From Tepidiforma thermophila (GTDB lineage Bacteria; Chloroflexota; Dehalococcoidia; Tepidiformales; Tepidiformaceae), in the NCBI RefSeq assembly GCF_002563855.1, contig NZ_PDJQ01000001.1:1178001-1242000 (forward strand): 64,000 nt of DNA, given 5' to 3'. Below are positions 54,538 to 62,943 of the stretch, piece by piece. Both the position numbers and the translations under genes were made by a program. The notes below the pieces were generated by a model that was given only the letters and a program-made list of their open reading frames with translations, had not been told where the DNA came from and ran no database searches. Position 1 is the stretch's first letter, and every line of letters begins with the position of its first letter.

Positions 54538-55084
54538 ATGCCCGGCAACCTCCCGCGCCTCGCCGCTGCCCTGGTCAGCTTCCCCCTCGCAGGCCTCGTG
54601 GCCGCCGGCTGCCTCGCCTACGCGCCGGATGGCTCGGTCGCCACCCCCGCCCCCCAGGACCAGTCCGAGGGCTCCCGCCTGCCTCAGCTCCTCTCCCAGC
54701 TGCAGGGCGCAGGCGCCGGCATGGAGGTCTTCTCCGAACAGCCCCAGAACGAAGTCCTCGCCGCCCAGGACGAGGAACCCGGCAAGGGCGTCTCCTCCCC
54801 CACCCCCGGCGTCAGCCCCACCGCGACCCTTGCCGGCGACCGCACCACCCCGACGCCCACCCCGCGGCCCGGCACCCCGACCCCACGCCCCGCCCGCCTC
54901 GCCCACGCCCACCCCCGCCGGCAGCGAAGGCGCCACCCCGACGCCCACCCCCACTGCCACCCCGACCCAAACCCCCACCCCAACGCCCACCCCCACTCGA
55001 ACCCCGACCCCGACGCCCACTCCGCGCCCGCCCACCGAGGGCGGTTCGAACGGTACCCCCACACCGCCGCCCACCGAGGGGTGA
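54538..55084 (+). CDS. Lipoprotein with Thr-Pro-rich tail, frameshifted
   Basis: Signal peptide with lipobox (LAGLVAAGC) and a Gln/Glu-rich middle (SRLPQLLSQLQGAG). After GTPTPTPRP, at about 54886-54900 (C-rich), the frame changes by one base; with one C removed the protein continues PASPTPTPAGSEG then TPTPTPT repeats to a stop at 55082-55084, 181 residues in all. In the unshifted frame the gene would instead run on as His/Pro-rich sequence and fuse to the zinc-ribbon gene to 55587. The Thr-Pro tail in the corrected frame resembles the stalks of the sortases, which supports the frameshift reading. Confidence 0.65.
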
Positions 55085-55086
55085 CC

Positions 55087-55587
55087 ATGCCAGCCGCCGC
55101 CAACCGCACCCGCTGCACCTCCTGCGGCCGTGCCCTCACGTTCGCCGACTGGACCCGCGGCCGCCCCCTCTGCGACCCCTGCGCCCGCCCGCTCGCCGCG
55201 CTCCGGCATGAGCTCGAAGCTCCCGGCCCCGCCCCCGCAGACGACCCCGCCGCCTTCGAGCGCATCCTCGAGTCAGTCCCTGATGCGCTCATCGACGAGC
55301 TCGTCGCCGCGCTAGAAGCCGAAGCCGCAAAGCTCGACCAGGCGAACCCCGTTGCCGGCGTCCTCGCCGAGCTCGAACTTGGCCGCACCCCCCGCGAGCG
55401 CCACTGGGCAGCCTGGGGCTTCGCCGCCGGTTTCGCCCTCAACGTCGGCATCGCCAAGTGGGCCCAGGTCGCCTCCGGCGCACCGATCACCGATTTCATC
55501 GTCCCCATCCTCGCGGGCGGCGTCATCGCCGGCAGCACCTGTGCCGCAATCGGCTGGGGCCTTGCCCGCCTCCGCCAGCCCGCCTGA
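55087..55587 (+). CDS. Zinc-ribbon membrane protein
   Basis: 166 residues. N-terminal CTSCGRALTFADWTRG then CDPC form a four-Cys zinc ribbon; a helical middle (AFERILESVPDALIDELVAALEAEAA) precedes two C-terminal hydrophobic helices (WGFAAGFALNVGIA and FIVPILAGGVIAGSTCAAIGWGLA). Possibly a membrane-tethered regulator or adaptor; no family recognised. GTG 55081 is an in-frame alternative start overlapping the lipoprotein stop (GTGA). Confidence 0.75.
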   Translation: MPAAANRTRCTSCGRALTFADWTRGRPLCDPCARPLAALRHELEAPGPAPADDPAAFERILESVPDALIDELVAALEAEAAKLDQANPVAGVLAELELGRTPRERHWAAWGFAAGFALNVGIAKWAQVASGAPITDFIVPILAGGVIAGSTCAAIGWGLARLRQPA

Positions 55588-55627
55588 GCGGTTGCCCGTT
55601 GGCACCCGTCCCGCACACTGGTTTGCG

Positions 55628-56557
55628 ATGCGCATCCTCGTCACCGGCGGCGCCGGCTTCATCGGCTCCCACATCGTCGATGCCTTCGTCGAAGCCGGCC
55701 ATGACGTCGCTGTCGTCGACAACCTCTCCACCGGCCGCCGCTCCAACGTCAACCGCGAAGCACGCCTCTACGAGGTCGATATCCACGCCCGCGAGTTCGA
55801 GCGCATCGTCGCCGACTTCCGCCCCGAGGTCATCAGCCACCACGCCGCCCAGGCCAGCGTCAAAGTCGGCCAGGCCGACCCCGTCCATGACCTCGAAGTC
55901 AACGGAGGCGGCACCGCCCGCGTCTGCGCCCTCGCCATCCAGTACGGCGTCCGCAAAATCGTCTACGCCTCCTCCGGCGGCACCGTCTACGGCGAGCCGC
56001 AAACCCTCCCCGTCCCCGAAGGCCACCCCATCGCGCCCCGCTCCAACTACGGCGCCTCGAAGTACGTCGGCGAACTCTACGTCGAACTCGCCGCCCGCAC
56101 CGCCGGCATCGAATTCACCACCTTCCGCTACGGCAACGCCTTCGGCCCCCGGCAGGACCCCCACGGCGAGGCCGGCGTCGTCGCCATCTTCACCGGCCTG
56201 ATGCTCGCCGGCCAGCCCTGCACCATCGACGGCGATGGCGAGCAGCGCAAGGACTACCTCTACGTCGCCGATGTCGCCCGCGCCAACCTCCTCGCCCTCG
56301 AAGCCGGCAACGGCCTCGTCGCGAACATCGGCACCGGCGTCGGCACCACCGTCAACGAAATCTACCGCGTCCTCTCCGAAGCCACCGGCAACACTGTTCC
56401 CCCGCGCCACGGCCCGCCCCGCCCCGGCGACGTCCGCAACTTCTGGCTCGATTGCACCCGCGCCCGCGAAGTCCTCGGCTGGCAGCCCGAGGTCAGCTTC
56501 GAAGAGGGCATCCGCCGCACCGTCGAAGCCTTCCGCGCCGCGGCCGGCGCCCGCTGA
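55628..56557 (+). CDS. NAD-dependent sugar-nucleotide epimerase/dehydratase (GalE-like)
   Basis: 309 residues of the extended SDR type. GGAGFIGSHIVDAF is the NAD-binding loop, YGASKY holds the catalytic Tyr and Lys, and the catalytic Ser/Thr lies in ASSGGTVYGE. RYGNAFGPRQDPHGEAGVVAIF fits UDP-glucose 4-epimerase or related enzymes. It probably makes sugar nucleotides for surface polysaccharide. It starts at ATG 55628, 40 nt after the zinc-ribbon gene. Confidence 0.9.
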   Translation: MRILVTGGAGFIGSHIVDAFVEAGHDVAVVDNLSTGRRSNVNREARLYEVDIHAREFERIVADFRPEVISHHAAQASVKVGQADPVHDLEVNGGGTARVCALAIQYGVRKIVYASSGGTVYGEPQTLPVPEGHPIAPRSNYGASKYVGELYVELAARTAGIEFTTFRYGNAFGPRQDPHGEAGVVAIFTGLMLAGQPCTIDGDGEQRKDYLYVADVARANLLALEAGNGLVANIGTGVGTTVNEIYRVLSEATGNTVPPRHGPPRPGDVRNFWLDCTRAREVLGWQPEVSFEEGIRRTVEAFRAAAGAR

Positions 56558-56569
56558 CCCCGCCGCCCG

Positions 56570-57844
56570 CTACCGCACCACGCCCGCCGACCTCAGTGCC
56601 GCAATCTCCTCTGCGCCCAGCCCTGCCTCCGCCAGCACCTCATCCGTGTGCTCGCCCAGCATCGGGCTCGGCCCCTGCGCCGCCAGCCGCGCCTCCGACA
56701 TCTGGAACGGCGGCCCCACCATCTTGTACGGCCCCAGCAGCGGGTGCTCCAGCTCCACCTGCAGCCCGTTCGCCAGCGTCTGCGGGTGGTCGAACAGCTC
56801 TTCGATGAAGTACAGCGGCCCGGCAGGCACGCCGTGCCGCTCAAGGATCTCCGCCCACTCCTCCGTGGTCTTCGTCCGGAACAGCGCTTCCGCCTCTTGC
56901 ACCAGCTTCGGGCCTTCCACCTCCCATCCCGGCGGATTCATCTCGAAACTCCCGTCCTCGCGGAACCGCGGGTCCCGAAGCCCCGTCGCCGCCAGCACCT
57001 TCAGCCGCAGCGACTGGCTCAGCGCCCCCACCGCGATGAACCCGTCCTTCGTCTGGTACACCCGGTAGTAAATGTTCCCCGCGGCCGCCGGCCGGTACTT
57101 GTTATGCACCGCCACCTGCTCCGCGAAGCTCTTCATCTCCGCCCGCGCCTGCTGCAGCTCCGCGAGCATCGGCGGGATAACCTCCTCGTCGAACGCCCGG
57201 ATCCATGTGAACTGGCTCGTCTGCATCGCAATCGCCGTCCCCATCAGCGTGCAGTCGATGCGCTGCCCCTTCCCGGTCCGCTCCCGGTAAAACAGCGCCG
57301 CGCAGATGGCGTTAGCCATCTGGATCCCCGTCGCGTAGTCCGCAACCGCCGGGTAGATGTACGTCGGCACGTCGCCCTGCATCTTCGCTTCGCCCGCCAT
57401 CAGGCCGGTCATCGCCTGCACCACCAGGTCGTAGCCGCCCCGGTGCGCCAGCGGCCCGTATCGCCCGTACGCCGTGTTCTCGCAGTAGATCAGCCGCGGA
57501 TTGATCGCCCGCAGCGTCTCGTAGTCGATCCGCAGCTGTTCGGCCACGCCCGGGCGATAGTTGATCACCACCACATCCGCGTCGCGCACCAGGCGGTGGA
57601 TCACCTCCTGCGCCTCCGGCCGCGTCATATCCATCGCCACGCCCCGCTTCCCGCGGTTCAGGCTCGCGAAGGTCCGCGACTCCTTCGGCACCAGCTCCAC
57701 GAACACCCGCCACGGCTCCCCTTCCAGCGGCTCGAACTTCGTGACCTGTGCCCCCATGTCGGCCAGGTGCATCCCGCAAAACGGCCCGGCGATGATCTGC
57801 GAAAACTCGAGTACCTTGACGCCCTGCAGCGGTCCGGTTGCCAT
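56570..57844 (-). CDS. CaiB/BaiF family CoA transferase (MarR-linked)
   Basis: 424 residues. LQGVKVLEFSQIIAGPFCGMHLADMGAQV, NRGKRGVAMDMTRPEAQEV, VVINYRPGVAEQLRIDY and YGRYGPLAHRGGYDLVVQAMTGLM are the family blocks, with the probable catalytic Asp in GGYDLVVQ. It transfers CoA between carboxylic acids; substrate unknown. GGAGGGA precedes the ATG. A MarR regulator gene lies directly upstream on the same strand, with a palindrome between them. Confidence 0.92.
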   Translation of the reverse strand: MATGPLQGVKVLEFSQIIAGPFCGMHLADMGAQVTKFEPLEGEPWRVFVELVPKESRTFASLNRGKRGVAMDMTRPEAQEVIHRLVRDADVVVINYRPGVAEQLRIDYETLRAINPRLIYCENTAYGRYGPLAHRGGYDLVVQAMTGLMAGEAKMQGDVPTYIYPAVADYATGIQMANAICAALFYRERTGKGQRIDCTLMGTAIAMQTSQFTWIRAFDEEVIPPMLAELQQARAEMKSFAEQVAVHNKYRPAAAGNIYYRVYQTKDGFIAVGALSQSLRLKVLAATGLRDPRFREDGSFEMNPPGWEVEGPKLVQEAEALFRTKTTEEWAEILERHGVPAGPLYFIEELFDHPQTLANGLQVELEHPLLGPYKMVGPPFQMSEARLAAQGPSPMLGEHTDEVLAEAGLGAEEIAALRSAGVVR

Positions 57845-57864
57845 CTCTGTCCCTCCGGCCGCCT

Positions 57865-57886
57865 ATTCTAACGTTCGCGTGAACGT
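57865..57886 (-). promoter_or_regulatory. Palindromic operator and -10 element between the MarR gene and the CoA transferase gene
   Basis: ACGTTC-GCGT-GAACGT (57871-57886) is a perfect dyad with 6-bp arms. On the minus strand TAGAAT (57870-57865) abuts it, so the dyad sits where the promoter spacer would be. This is the usual layout for MarR-family repression, and a MarR gene ends four nt away. Confidence 0.5.
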
Positions 57887-57889
57887 ACG

Positions 57890-58519
57890 CTAGCCCCCCG
57901 CCTGCTCGCCTCCGCCCGTCCCCTCCGTGCGCTCCTCCTGCGGCAGCGCAACCACCGCCGGCCGCACCTTCGGCTCCATGCCCGCCCGGCGCGCCGTCTC
58001 GTAGTTCAGCCGCCAGAATGCCCGCGCCAGCCGCGAGAGCGCCGTCCGCTCCTCCCTGCTGAAGCCCTCGAAGAACTGCCCCACCAGCTGCACGTAGGCC
58101 TCCCGTCCCCGGCGCGCCGCCTCACGCCCGGCCGCCGTGGCCTCCACCACCACCAGCCGCCGGTCATTCGCCGCACGCTGTCGGGTGATGTAGCCCAGCT
58201 CCTCCAGCCGATTCAGCGCAGCTGTGACCGCCGGCCGGCTCAGCCAGAGCGTGTGCGCGAGCCGCCGCGGCTCGCTGCTCTGAACCAGTTCGAGCAGCCA
58301 CAGGATCCGCCACGCCTCGTACGTCAGCCCGATTGCCCGTTGCGTCGCCTGGTTCAGCGCGCTCAGCAAGAGCTGCCCCGCCGAGTTCAGGTCGTAGGCC
58401 GCGAAGAAGGTCGCCTCGTCCAGCCCGCCCTCGGCAACCCATGCCGCGGCCCGCTCCTCGAGCCGCGAGCGCGGGAACTCCCGCTTCGTCCGGTCCGTGC
58501 CGCCGTCCCCTCCGCCCAT
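57890..58519 (-). CDS. MarR-family transcriptional regulator
   Basis: 209 residues. The winged helix (LAHTLWLSRPAVTAALNRLEELGYITRQRAANDRRLVVVEATAAGREA) lies in the middle, with the wing containing NDRR; N-terminal and C-terminal helices form the dimer region. A likely ligand is a phenolic or acyl-CoA-related compound linked to the CoA transferase, but this is inferred from position alone. It is followed by the CoA transferase gene. Confidence 0.9.
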   Translation of the reverse strand: MGGGDGGTDRTKREFPRSRLEERAAAWVAEGGLDEATFFAAYDLNSAGQLLLSALNQATQRAIGLTYEAWRILWLLELVQSSEPRRLAHTLWLSRPAVTAALNRLEELGYITRQRAANDRRLVVVEATAAGREAARRGREAYVQLVGQFFEGFSREERTALSRLARAFWRLNYETARRAGMEPKVRPAVVALPQEERTEGTGGGEQAGG

Positions 58520-58543
58520 CGCCGTGCGCCGGTTTGCCGCCGT

Positions 58544-59380
58544 TCAGTCGTGGTGCGTGGGCACCACCAGCACCGGCCGATGCGTGCTGTGCACCACCCG
58601 GTCGGTCGTGCTGCCCAGCGCCAGCCGCTTCAGCACGCCTTTGCCCGTCGAGGTCATCACAATCAGGCTGGCGTTCTCCCGGTCCGCGACCTCGAGAACT
58701 GCCGTCGCGGCATCGCCCTGGACCAGCACCGTCCGCTCGCCCGGCTTTGCTGTCGCCTGCAGATACTCGCGTGCCGCTGCTTCCAGCGTCGCCGAAAGGT
58801 CCGCCGGGTAGTACGAAAACTCAATCCCCGCCGGCGGCGGCACGCTGTACGCCCGCAGCAGCACCAGCGGCAGCTCCGCCTTCGCCGCCAGCTCCCGCGC
58901 AAGCGACAGCCCCCGCTCGGCCTCCTCCGAACCGTCCAGCGCCACGAGAATCGGCCTCCCGTTCCCGGGCGGCTCCGGCGCCTCGGTCCCCGGCTCCACC
59001 AGCACCGGCACCTTCGCGCCCCGGATCACCTTGTCCGCCACGCTCCCGAGAATCATCGCCTTGAAGCCGCCCCGCCCGTGCGTCGCAATGACGATGTACG
59101 ACGCCGTCTCCGACGCCTGCAGAATCTCCTTCGCAGGCGGCCCAACGACCACGTCGCACGTCACCTCGCCCAGCCCGTGCTTCTCAGCCTGCGCCGTCGC
59201 GTACTCCCGGAACTTCTCCGCCGCATGCTGCCGCTCTTCCGGCGTCCCGTCGTGCTCCATCACATGGATCAGCCGCACCGGCAGCCCCGTAATCCGTCGC
59301 AGCCACGCAGCATCCACGAGCGCATGCTCCGCAAGGCTCGAACCGTCGAGCGGGATCAGAATCGGTCCGTTCTCTGCCAT
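58544..59380 (-). CDS. Universal stress protein with two Usp domains
   Basis: 278 residues in two tandem UspA-like halves. The first (ILIPLDGSSLAEHALVDA ... IVIATHGRGGFKAMILGSVADKVIRGAKVPVLV) and second (ILVALDGSEEAERGLSLA ... VMTSTGKGVLKRLALGSTTDRVVHSTHRPVLVV) both retain the G-x2-G-x9-G(S/T) nucleotide loop, so ATP binding is likely. A GAGGTGG site precedes the ATG. No regulatory motif is seen. Confidence 0.93.
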   Translation of the reverse strand: MAENGPILIPLDGSSLAEHALVDAAWLRRITGLPVRLIHVMEHDGTPEERQHAAEKFREYATAQAEKHGLGEVTCDVVVGPPAKEILQASETASYIVIATHGRGGFKAMILGSVADKVIRGAKVPVLVEPGTEAPEPPGNGRPILVALDGSEEAERGLSLARELAAKAELPLVLLRAYSVPPPAGIEFSYYPADLSATLEAAAREYLQATAKPGERTVLVQGDAATAVLEVADRENASLIVMTSTGKGVLKRLALGSTTDRVVHSTHRPVLVVPTHHD

Positions 59381-59678
59381 GGTTCAATCCACCTCTACGC
59401 TGGTTGCCCAAGCATGAACGATCGTGCCGGACTGCGCGAGGGCCCACTTGGTCCCCCTTCCGCTGCCGAACGCCCGCTCACCCGGTCACCCCGCCAATTC
59501 CGCTCCCCCGCGTTCCGGTGCCCGCAGTCCCGTAACCGACTGGCCGCAGCCTGTCCCCATACCCCACCCTTCTCGACCTGCAGCACCTCGCCGGGCCCCG
59601 GCGTTCGCCTCTTGGCCCGAGCTTCTCCGGCAGCCCGCCCCTACAATAGGGACACACGCACCACCTCCCGGAGACGCC
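59381..59678. other. Divergent intergenic region between the Usp and JAMM genes
   Basis: 298 nt. TACAAT at 59642-59647 with a GTG start 31 nt downstream is a plausible promoter for the JAMM-folP-folK operon; no good -35 is seen. No convincing gene, RNA or palindrome was found; short open frames here look like chance. Confidence 0.4.
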
Positions 59679-60101
59679 GTGGCCATCGCCATCCGCCTCA
59701 CCAGGGCGCAGCTCGACCAGATGATCGCCCACGCCCTCGAAGACGCCCCCATCGAAGCCTGCGGCCTCATCGCCGCCCGCAACGGCGTCGTCACCGAAAT
59801 CCGCCGCGCCCGCAACGCCGAAAACAGCCCCTACCGCTTCTCCATCGACCCCCTCGAAACCCGCCGCCACGAAGAGGCCATCGATGCCGCCGGCGCAGAG
59901 CTCGCCGGCTTCTACCATTCCCACACCGGCTCGCCGCCCATCCCCAGCCCCACCGACATCCGCATGATGGGCCCATTCTTCGGCCCGCCCTTCGTCCACT
60001 TCGTCATCGGCGTTGCCGACCGCGCCAACCCGGAGGTCCGCGCCTGGTACATCCAGGACGGCCAGCCGATCGAGCAGGAGTTCGAAATCCTCCCCGGATG
60101 A
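59679..60101 (+). CDS. JAMM/MPN+ metallopeptidase (M67 family)
   Basis: 140 residues from GTG 59679. The complete JAMM set is present: Glu26 (IEACGL), His80, His82, Ser90 and Asp93 in the arrangement H-S-H-x7-S-x2-D (HSHTGSPPIPSPTD). It is thus probably an active zinc isopeptidase or peptidase. In bacteria such proteins act on ThiS/MoaD-like sulphur carriers, but no such carrier is encoded here. Its stop overlaps folP (ATGA). Confidence 0.9.
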   Translation: MAIAIRLTRAQLDQMIAHALEDAPIEACGLIAARNGVVTEIRRARNAENSPYRFSIDPLETRRHEEAIDAAGAELAGFYHSHTGSPPIPSPTDIRMMGPFFGPPFVHFVIGVADRANPEVRAWYIQDGQPIEQEFEILPG

Positions 60102-60985
60102 CCACCGCCCGGCCTGTCTCCTGGCCCCTCGCGCGCACCTACCGCGCACCCGCCACCGTCATCCGCGGCCGCGAATTCCGCTGGGGCGCCCGCACGTACG
60201 TCATGGGCATCATCAACGTCACCCCCGACTCCTTCAGCGGCGACGGCGTCAATGCCGACCCTGGCGCTGCCGCAGCCCTCGCCTGCCGCTTCGAGGCCGA
60301 GGGCGCCGACATCCTCGATATCGGCGCCGAATCCTCCCGTCCCGGCGCGCAGGAACTCGACCCCGCCGAGGAACTCCGCCGCCTCCTCCCCTGCCTCCGC
60401 GCGGTGCGCGCCGCCACGGGGCTCCCCATCTCCGTCGATACCTACCACGCCTCCGTCGCCGAAGCCGCGCTCGAGGCCGGCGCCGACGCCGTTAACGACA
60501 TCTGGGGCCTCCGCCGCGACCCTGCCATGGCCGCCGTCGTCGCCAGCGCAGGCTGCCCCCTCATCGCCATGCACAACCAGCGCGGCCGCACCTTCCGCGA
60601 TGTTGCCGGTGACATCGCCGCTGGCTTCGAGGCCACCCTTGCCATCGCCTCCGGCGCGGGCATCCCCCCGGAACGCATCATCCTCGACCCCGGCTTCGGC
60701 TTCGGCTGGACCCCCGAGCAGAACCTCGAGATGCTCCGCCGTCTTCCCGAGCTCTGGCGCTTTGACCTGCCCCTCCTCGTCGGCACCTCCCGGAAGTCCA
60801 CCATCGGCCTCGTCCTCCATGCGCCGGTCGACCGGCGGCTCGAAGGCACCGCCGCCACCGTCGCCTTTAGCATCGCCGCCGGCGCCGATATCGTCCGCGT
60901 CCACGATGTCGCCGCCATGGTCCGCGTCGCCCGCATGACCGACGCCATCGCCCGCGCCGGCTGGCGCCAGCCCCCAGCCCCGTGA
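60098..60985 (+). CDS. folP: Dihydropteroate synthase
   Basis: 295 residues. Condenses p-aminobenzoate with dihydropterin pyrophosphate. MGIINVTPDSFSGDG, DIGAESSRPGA, SVDTYHASVAEAALEAGADAVNDIWG, DPGFGFGWTPEQNLEML and GTSRKS are diagnostic and in order. The N-terminal ~30 residues are an extension. It is a classical sulfonamide target family; the first loop Thr-Pro-Asp-Ser is intact. Overlaps the JAMM and folK genes by four nt on each side. Confidence 0.97.
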   Translation: MTTARPVSWPLARTYRAPATVIRGREFRWGARTYVMGIINVTPDSFSGDGVNADPGAAAALACRFEAEGADILDIGAESSRPGAQELDPAEELRRLLPCLRAVRAATGLPISVDTYHASVAEAALEAGADAVNDIWGLRRDPAMAAVVASAGCPLIAMHNQRGRTFRDVAGDIAAGFEATLAIASGAGIPPERIILDPGFGFGWTPEQNLEMLRRLPELWRFDLPLLVGTSRKSTIGLVLHAPVDRRLEGTAATVAFSIAAGADIVRVHDVAAMVRVARMTDAIARAGWRQPPAP

Positions 60986-61461
60986 CCCGCGTCGCTATCG
61001 CCCTCGGGTCCAACCTCGGCGACCGCCTCGGCAACCTCCGCGCCGCCGTCGCCGCCCTCGAAGAAGCCGGCGTGGCCGTCGTCCGTCGCTCATTCGCCTG
61101 GGAAACTCCCCCCGTGCCGGCCGACCAGCCGCCGTTCCTTAACGCCGCCGTCCTCGCCGAAACCGACCTCCCGCCCGCGTCCCTCCTCGCCGCGCTCAAA
61201 GGCATCGAACACGCCCTCGGCCGCCGCCCCGGCCGCCGCTGGGGCCCGCGCCCCATCGACCTCGACATCCTCTTCTACGGCGACCTGCGCCTCGAAACCC
61301 CCGACCTTACCATCCCCCACCCGCGCATTGCCGAGCGCGCCTTCGTGCTCGCGCCGCTTGCCGAAATTCTCGAAGACCCCCTGCCCGTCCTTGGCGCCTC
61401 CGCGCTCGAGCTGCTCCAAACGACCGGCCTCCAGGGCGCCCGCCGCCTCTGCGCCCTCTGA
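60982..61461 (+). CDS. folK: 2-amino-4-hydroxy-6-hydroxymethyldihydropteridine pyrophosphokinase
   Basis: 159 residues. Activates hydroxymethyldihydropterin for FolP. VAIALGSNLGDRLGNLRAAV, SFAWETPPVPADQPPFLNAAV, GRRPGRRWGPRPIDLDILFYG and IPHPRIAERAFVLAPLAEI are the HPPK blocks. GTG start overlaps folP (GTGA). The folB (aldolase) gene that usually accompanies folK is not in this window. Convergent with the P450 gene. Confidence 0.96.
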   Translation: MTRVAIALGSNLGDRLGNLRAAVAALEEAGVAVVRRSFAWETPPVPADQPPFLNAAVLAETDLPPASLLAALKGIEHALGRRPGRRWGPRPIDLDILFYGDLRLETPDLTIPHPRIAERAFVLAPLAEILEDPLPVLGASALELLQTTGLQGARRLCAL

Positions 61462-61473
61462 CGAATCCGAACC

Positions 61474-62688
61474 TCAGCCCTCCAGTTCGCCGGGCTCCCG
61501 CGGCGCGATGACCAGCCGTTCGAACCCGCGGACCAGCAGCGTCCCGCCCCGTACCGCCTCGACCACCCGCGGCACGCCGAACCGCCGGACCAGCTCCTCG
61601 AGCGCAATCGCCAGCTCCGCGCGCGCCAGCGGCGCACCCAGGCAGTAGTGCTTCCCCACGCCGAAGCTCAGGTGCCGGTCCTCCCGTCGCCACGGATCGA
61701 ACCGGTCCGGCTCCGCAAACCGCTCCGGGTCCCGGTTCGCCGCCCCGATCATCACCAGCAGCCGCTGGCCAGCGCGGACCCGCCGTCCGCCCACCTGCAC
61801 ATCGGCGAGCGCGAACCGCGGCACCGCGTGCGTCGGGCTGTCCCACCGCAGCGTCTCCTCCACCACCGCACCCGGCGCAAGGTCGCCGCGCAGCATCGCC
61901 TCCCCGGCCGCCGGGTGCGCAGCCAGCGCAGCAACCGCGTGGCCGAGTGCCATCGCCGTCGGCCCGTTCCCTGCCAGTCCGATGTGCACCAGCAGCATCA
62001 CCGCCTCCGCCGCCGAAAGCTCCCCGGCATCGAGCGCCCGCGCCAGCTCGCTCGCCACCGTGGAACCGTCCTCCCCCGGCGCCGGGGCGGCTTCGTCCAG
62101 CGCCTCGAGGATGTAGTCAGCCGCCGCCTCAGCCCCCGCCGGCGCCGCCGGGTCCGAAAGCCCCTCGACCCGCGCCCGCATCACCGCCAGTGCCGCCGCG
62201 TGAAATCCCTCCCAGCGCGCGGGCGGCAGCCCAAAGTGCTGGAGCGCCGTCATCGCCGCCAGCGGCCGCGCCAGCCCGCCCATCAGCTCGAACGGCCTGC
62301 CCGGCTCCGCCCGCCCGAGGAGCTCCGCCACGATCGCGCGGATGTCCCGTTGCCGCCCGGCGATCGCCCGCGCCCCGAAAGCGCGGTTCACCACCCCGCG
62401 CAGCCGGGCGTGGTCCGGGCCATCCTCATGCCCGAGGATCGGTGCATCGCCCAGCGGCATGGCAGCCCGGTGCGCTGCCACCCGCTCGCCCGCCGGCCCG
62501 CCTTCATCGGCCGGGTCCGCCGAAAACGTCTCCGCATCGAGGAGCACCTGCTCGCACTCCGCGTACCGCGTCAGCACCCACGCTCCGAGATTCGCGCTCC
62601 AGTGCACCGGCTCCGCCCGGCGAAGCCGCTCCAGCTCCGGGTACGGGTTCTCACCGTAGCCCGGCCGGTCCGGGCGAAAGAACACCAC
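61474..62688 (-). CDS. Cytochrome P450
   Basis: 404 residues. The haem-binding loop SFGVGKHYCLGAPLARAE has Cys349. The K-helix ExxR is in VVEETLRWDSPT. The I-helix reads LAGNGPTAM: the acid and first Thr of the usual (A/G)Gx(D/E)T are Gly and Pro, so oxygen activation may differ from ordinary P450s. It resembles bacterial class I enzymes needing a ferredoxin; none is nearby. GTG start is preceded by TACACT and a six-nt gap. Confidence 0.92.
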   Translation of the reverse strand: MVFFRPDRPGYGENPYPELERLRRAEPVHWSANLGAWVLTRYAECEQVLLDAETFSADPADEGGPAGERVAAHRAAMPLGDAPILGHEDGPDHARLRGVVNRAFGARAIAGRQRDIRAIVAELLGRAEPGRPFELMGGLARPLAAMTALQHFGLPPARWEGFHAAALAVMRARVEGLSDPAAPAGAEAAADYILEALDEAAPAPGEDGSTVASELARALDAGELSAAEAVMLLVHIGLAGNGPTAMALGHAVAALAAHPAAGEAMLRGDLAPGAVVEETLRWDSPTHAVPRFALADVQVGGRRVRAGQRLLVMIGAANRDPERFAEPDRFDPWRREDRHLSFGVGKHYCLGAPLARAELAIALEELVRRFGVPRVVEAVRGGTLLVRGFERLVIAPREPGELEG

Positions 62689-62694
62689 CCGGAC

Positions 62695-62722
62695 AGTGTA
62701 AGCATGCCAAACAGTTGATCAA
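62695..62722 (-). promoter_or_regulatory. Promoter TTGATC-16-TACACT for a leaderless P450 transcript
   Basis: On the minus strand TTGATC (62722-62717), 16-nt spacer, TACACT (62700-62695) and, after six nt, GTG 62688. It lies in an unusually AT-rich patch for this window. Confidence 0.6.
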
Positions 62723-62930
62723 GCCAGAATTATCGGCCAGTCAATCGGTGACGGGCGGACCGGGTCGCTTTCCCGCGTCCGCCCGCCCGACCGGAGGCGG
62801 GCCGGGTGCCCGCGCCGAGGCCCGCGCGGCCACGTCCCGCCACCACCCCTGGAGCGACGTTCCCTCCATATCCATGTACGCCGCCGCCCAAATCAGGGAT
62901 TTCCGGATCCCGACCGCGGGCTTCGGGCCA

Positions 62931-62936
62931 TACCGT
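62931..62936 (+). promoter_or_regulatory. Putative -10 element (TACCGT)
   Basis: TACCGT is followed by seven nt and GTG 62944, without a Shine-Dalgarno sequence. Confidence 0.35.
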
Positions 62937-62943
62937 AACACCG

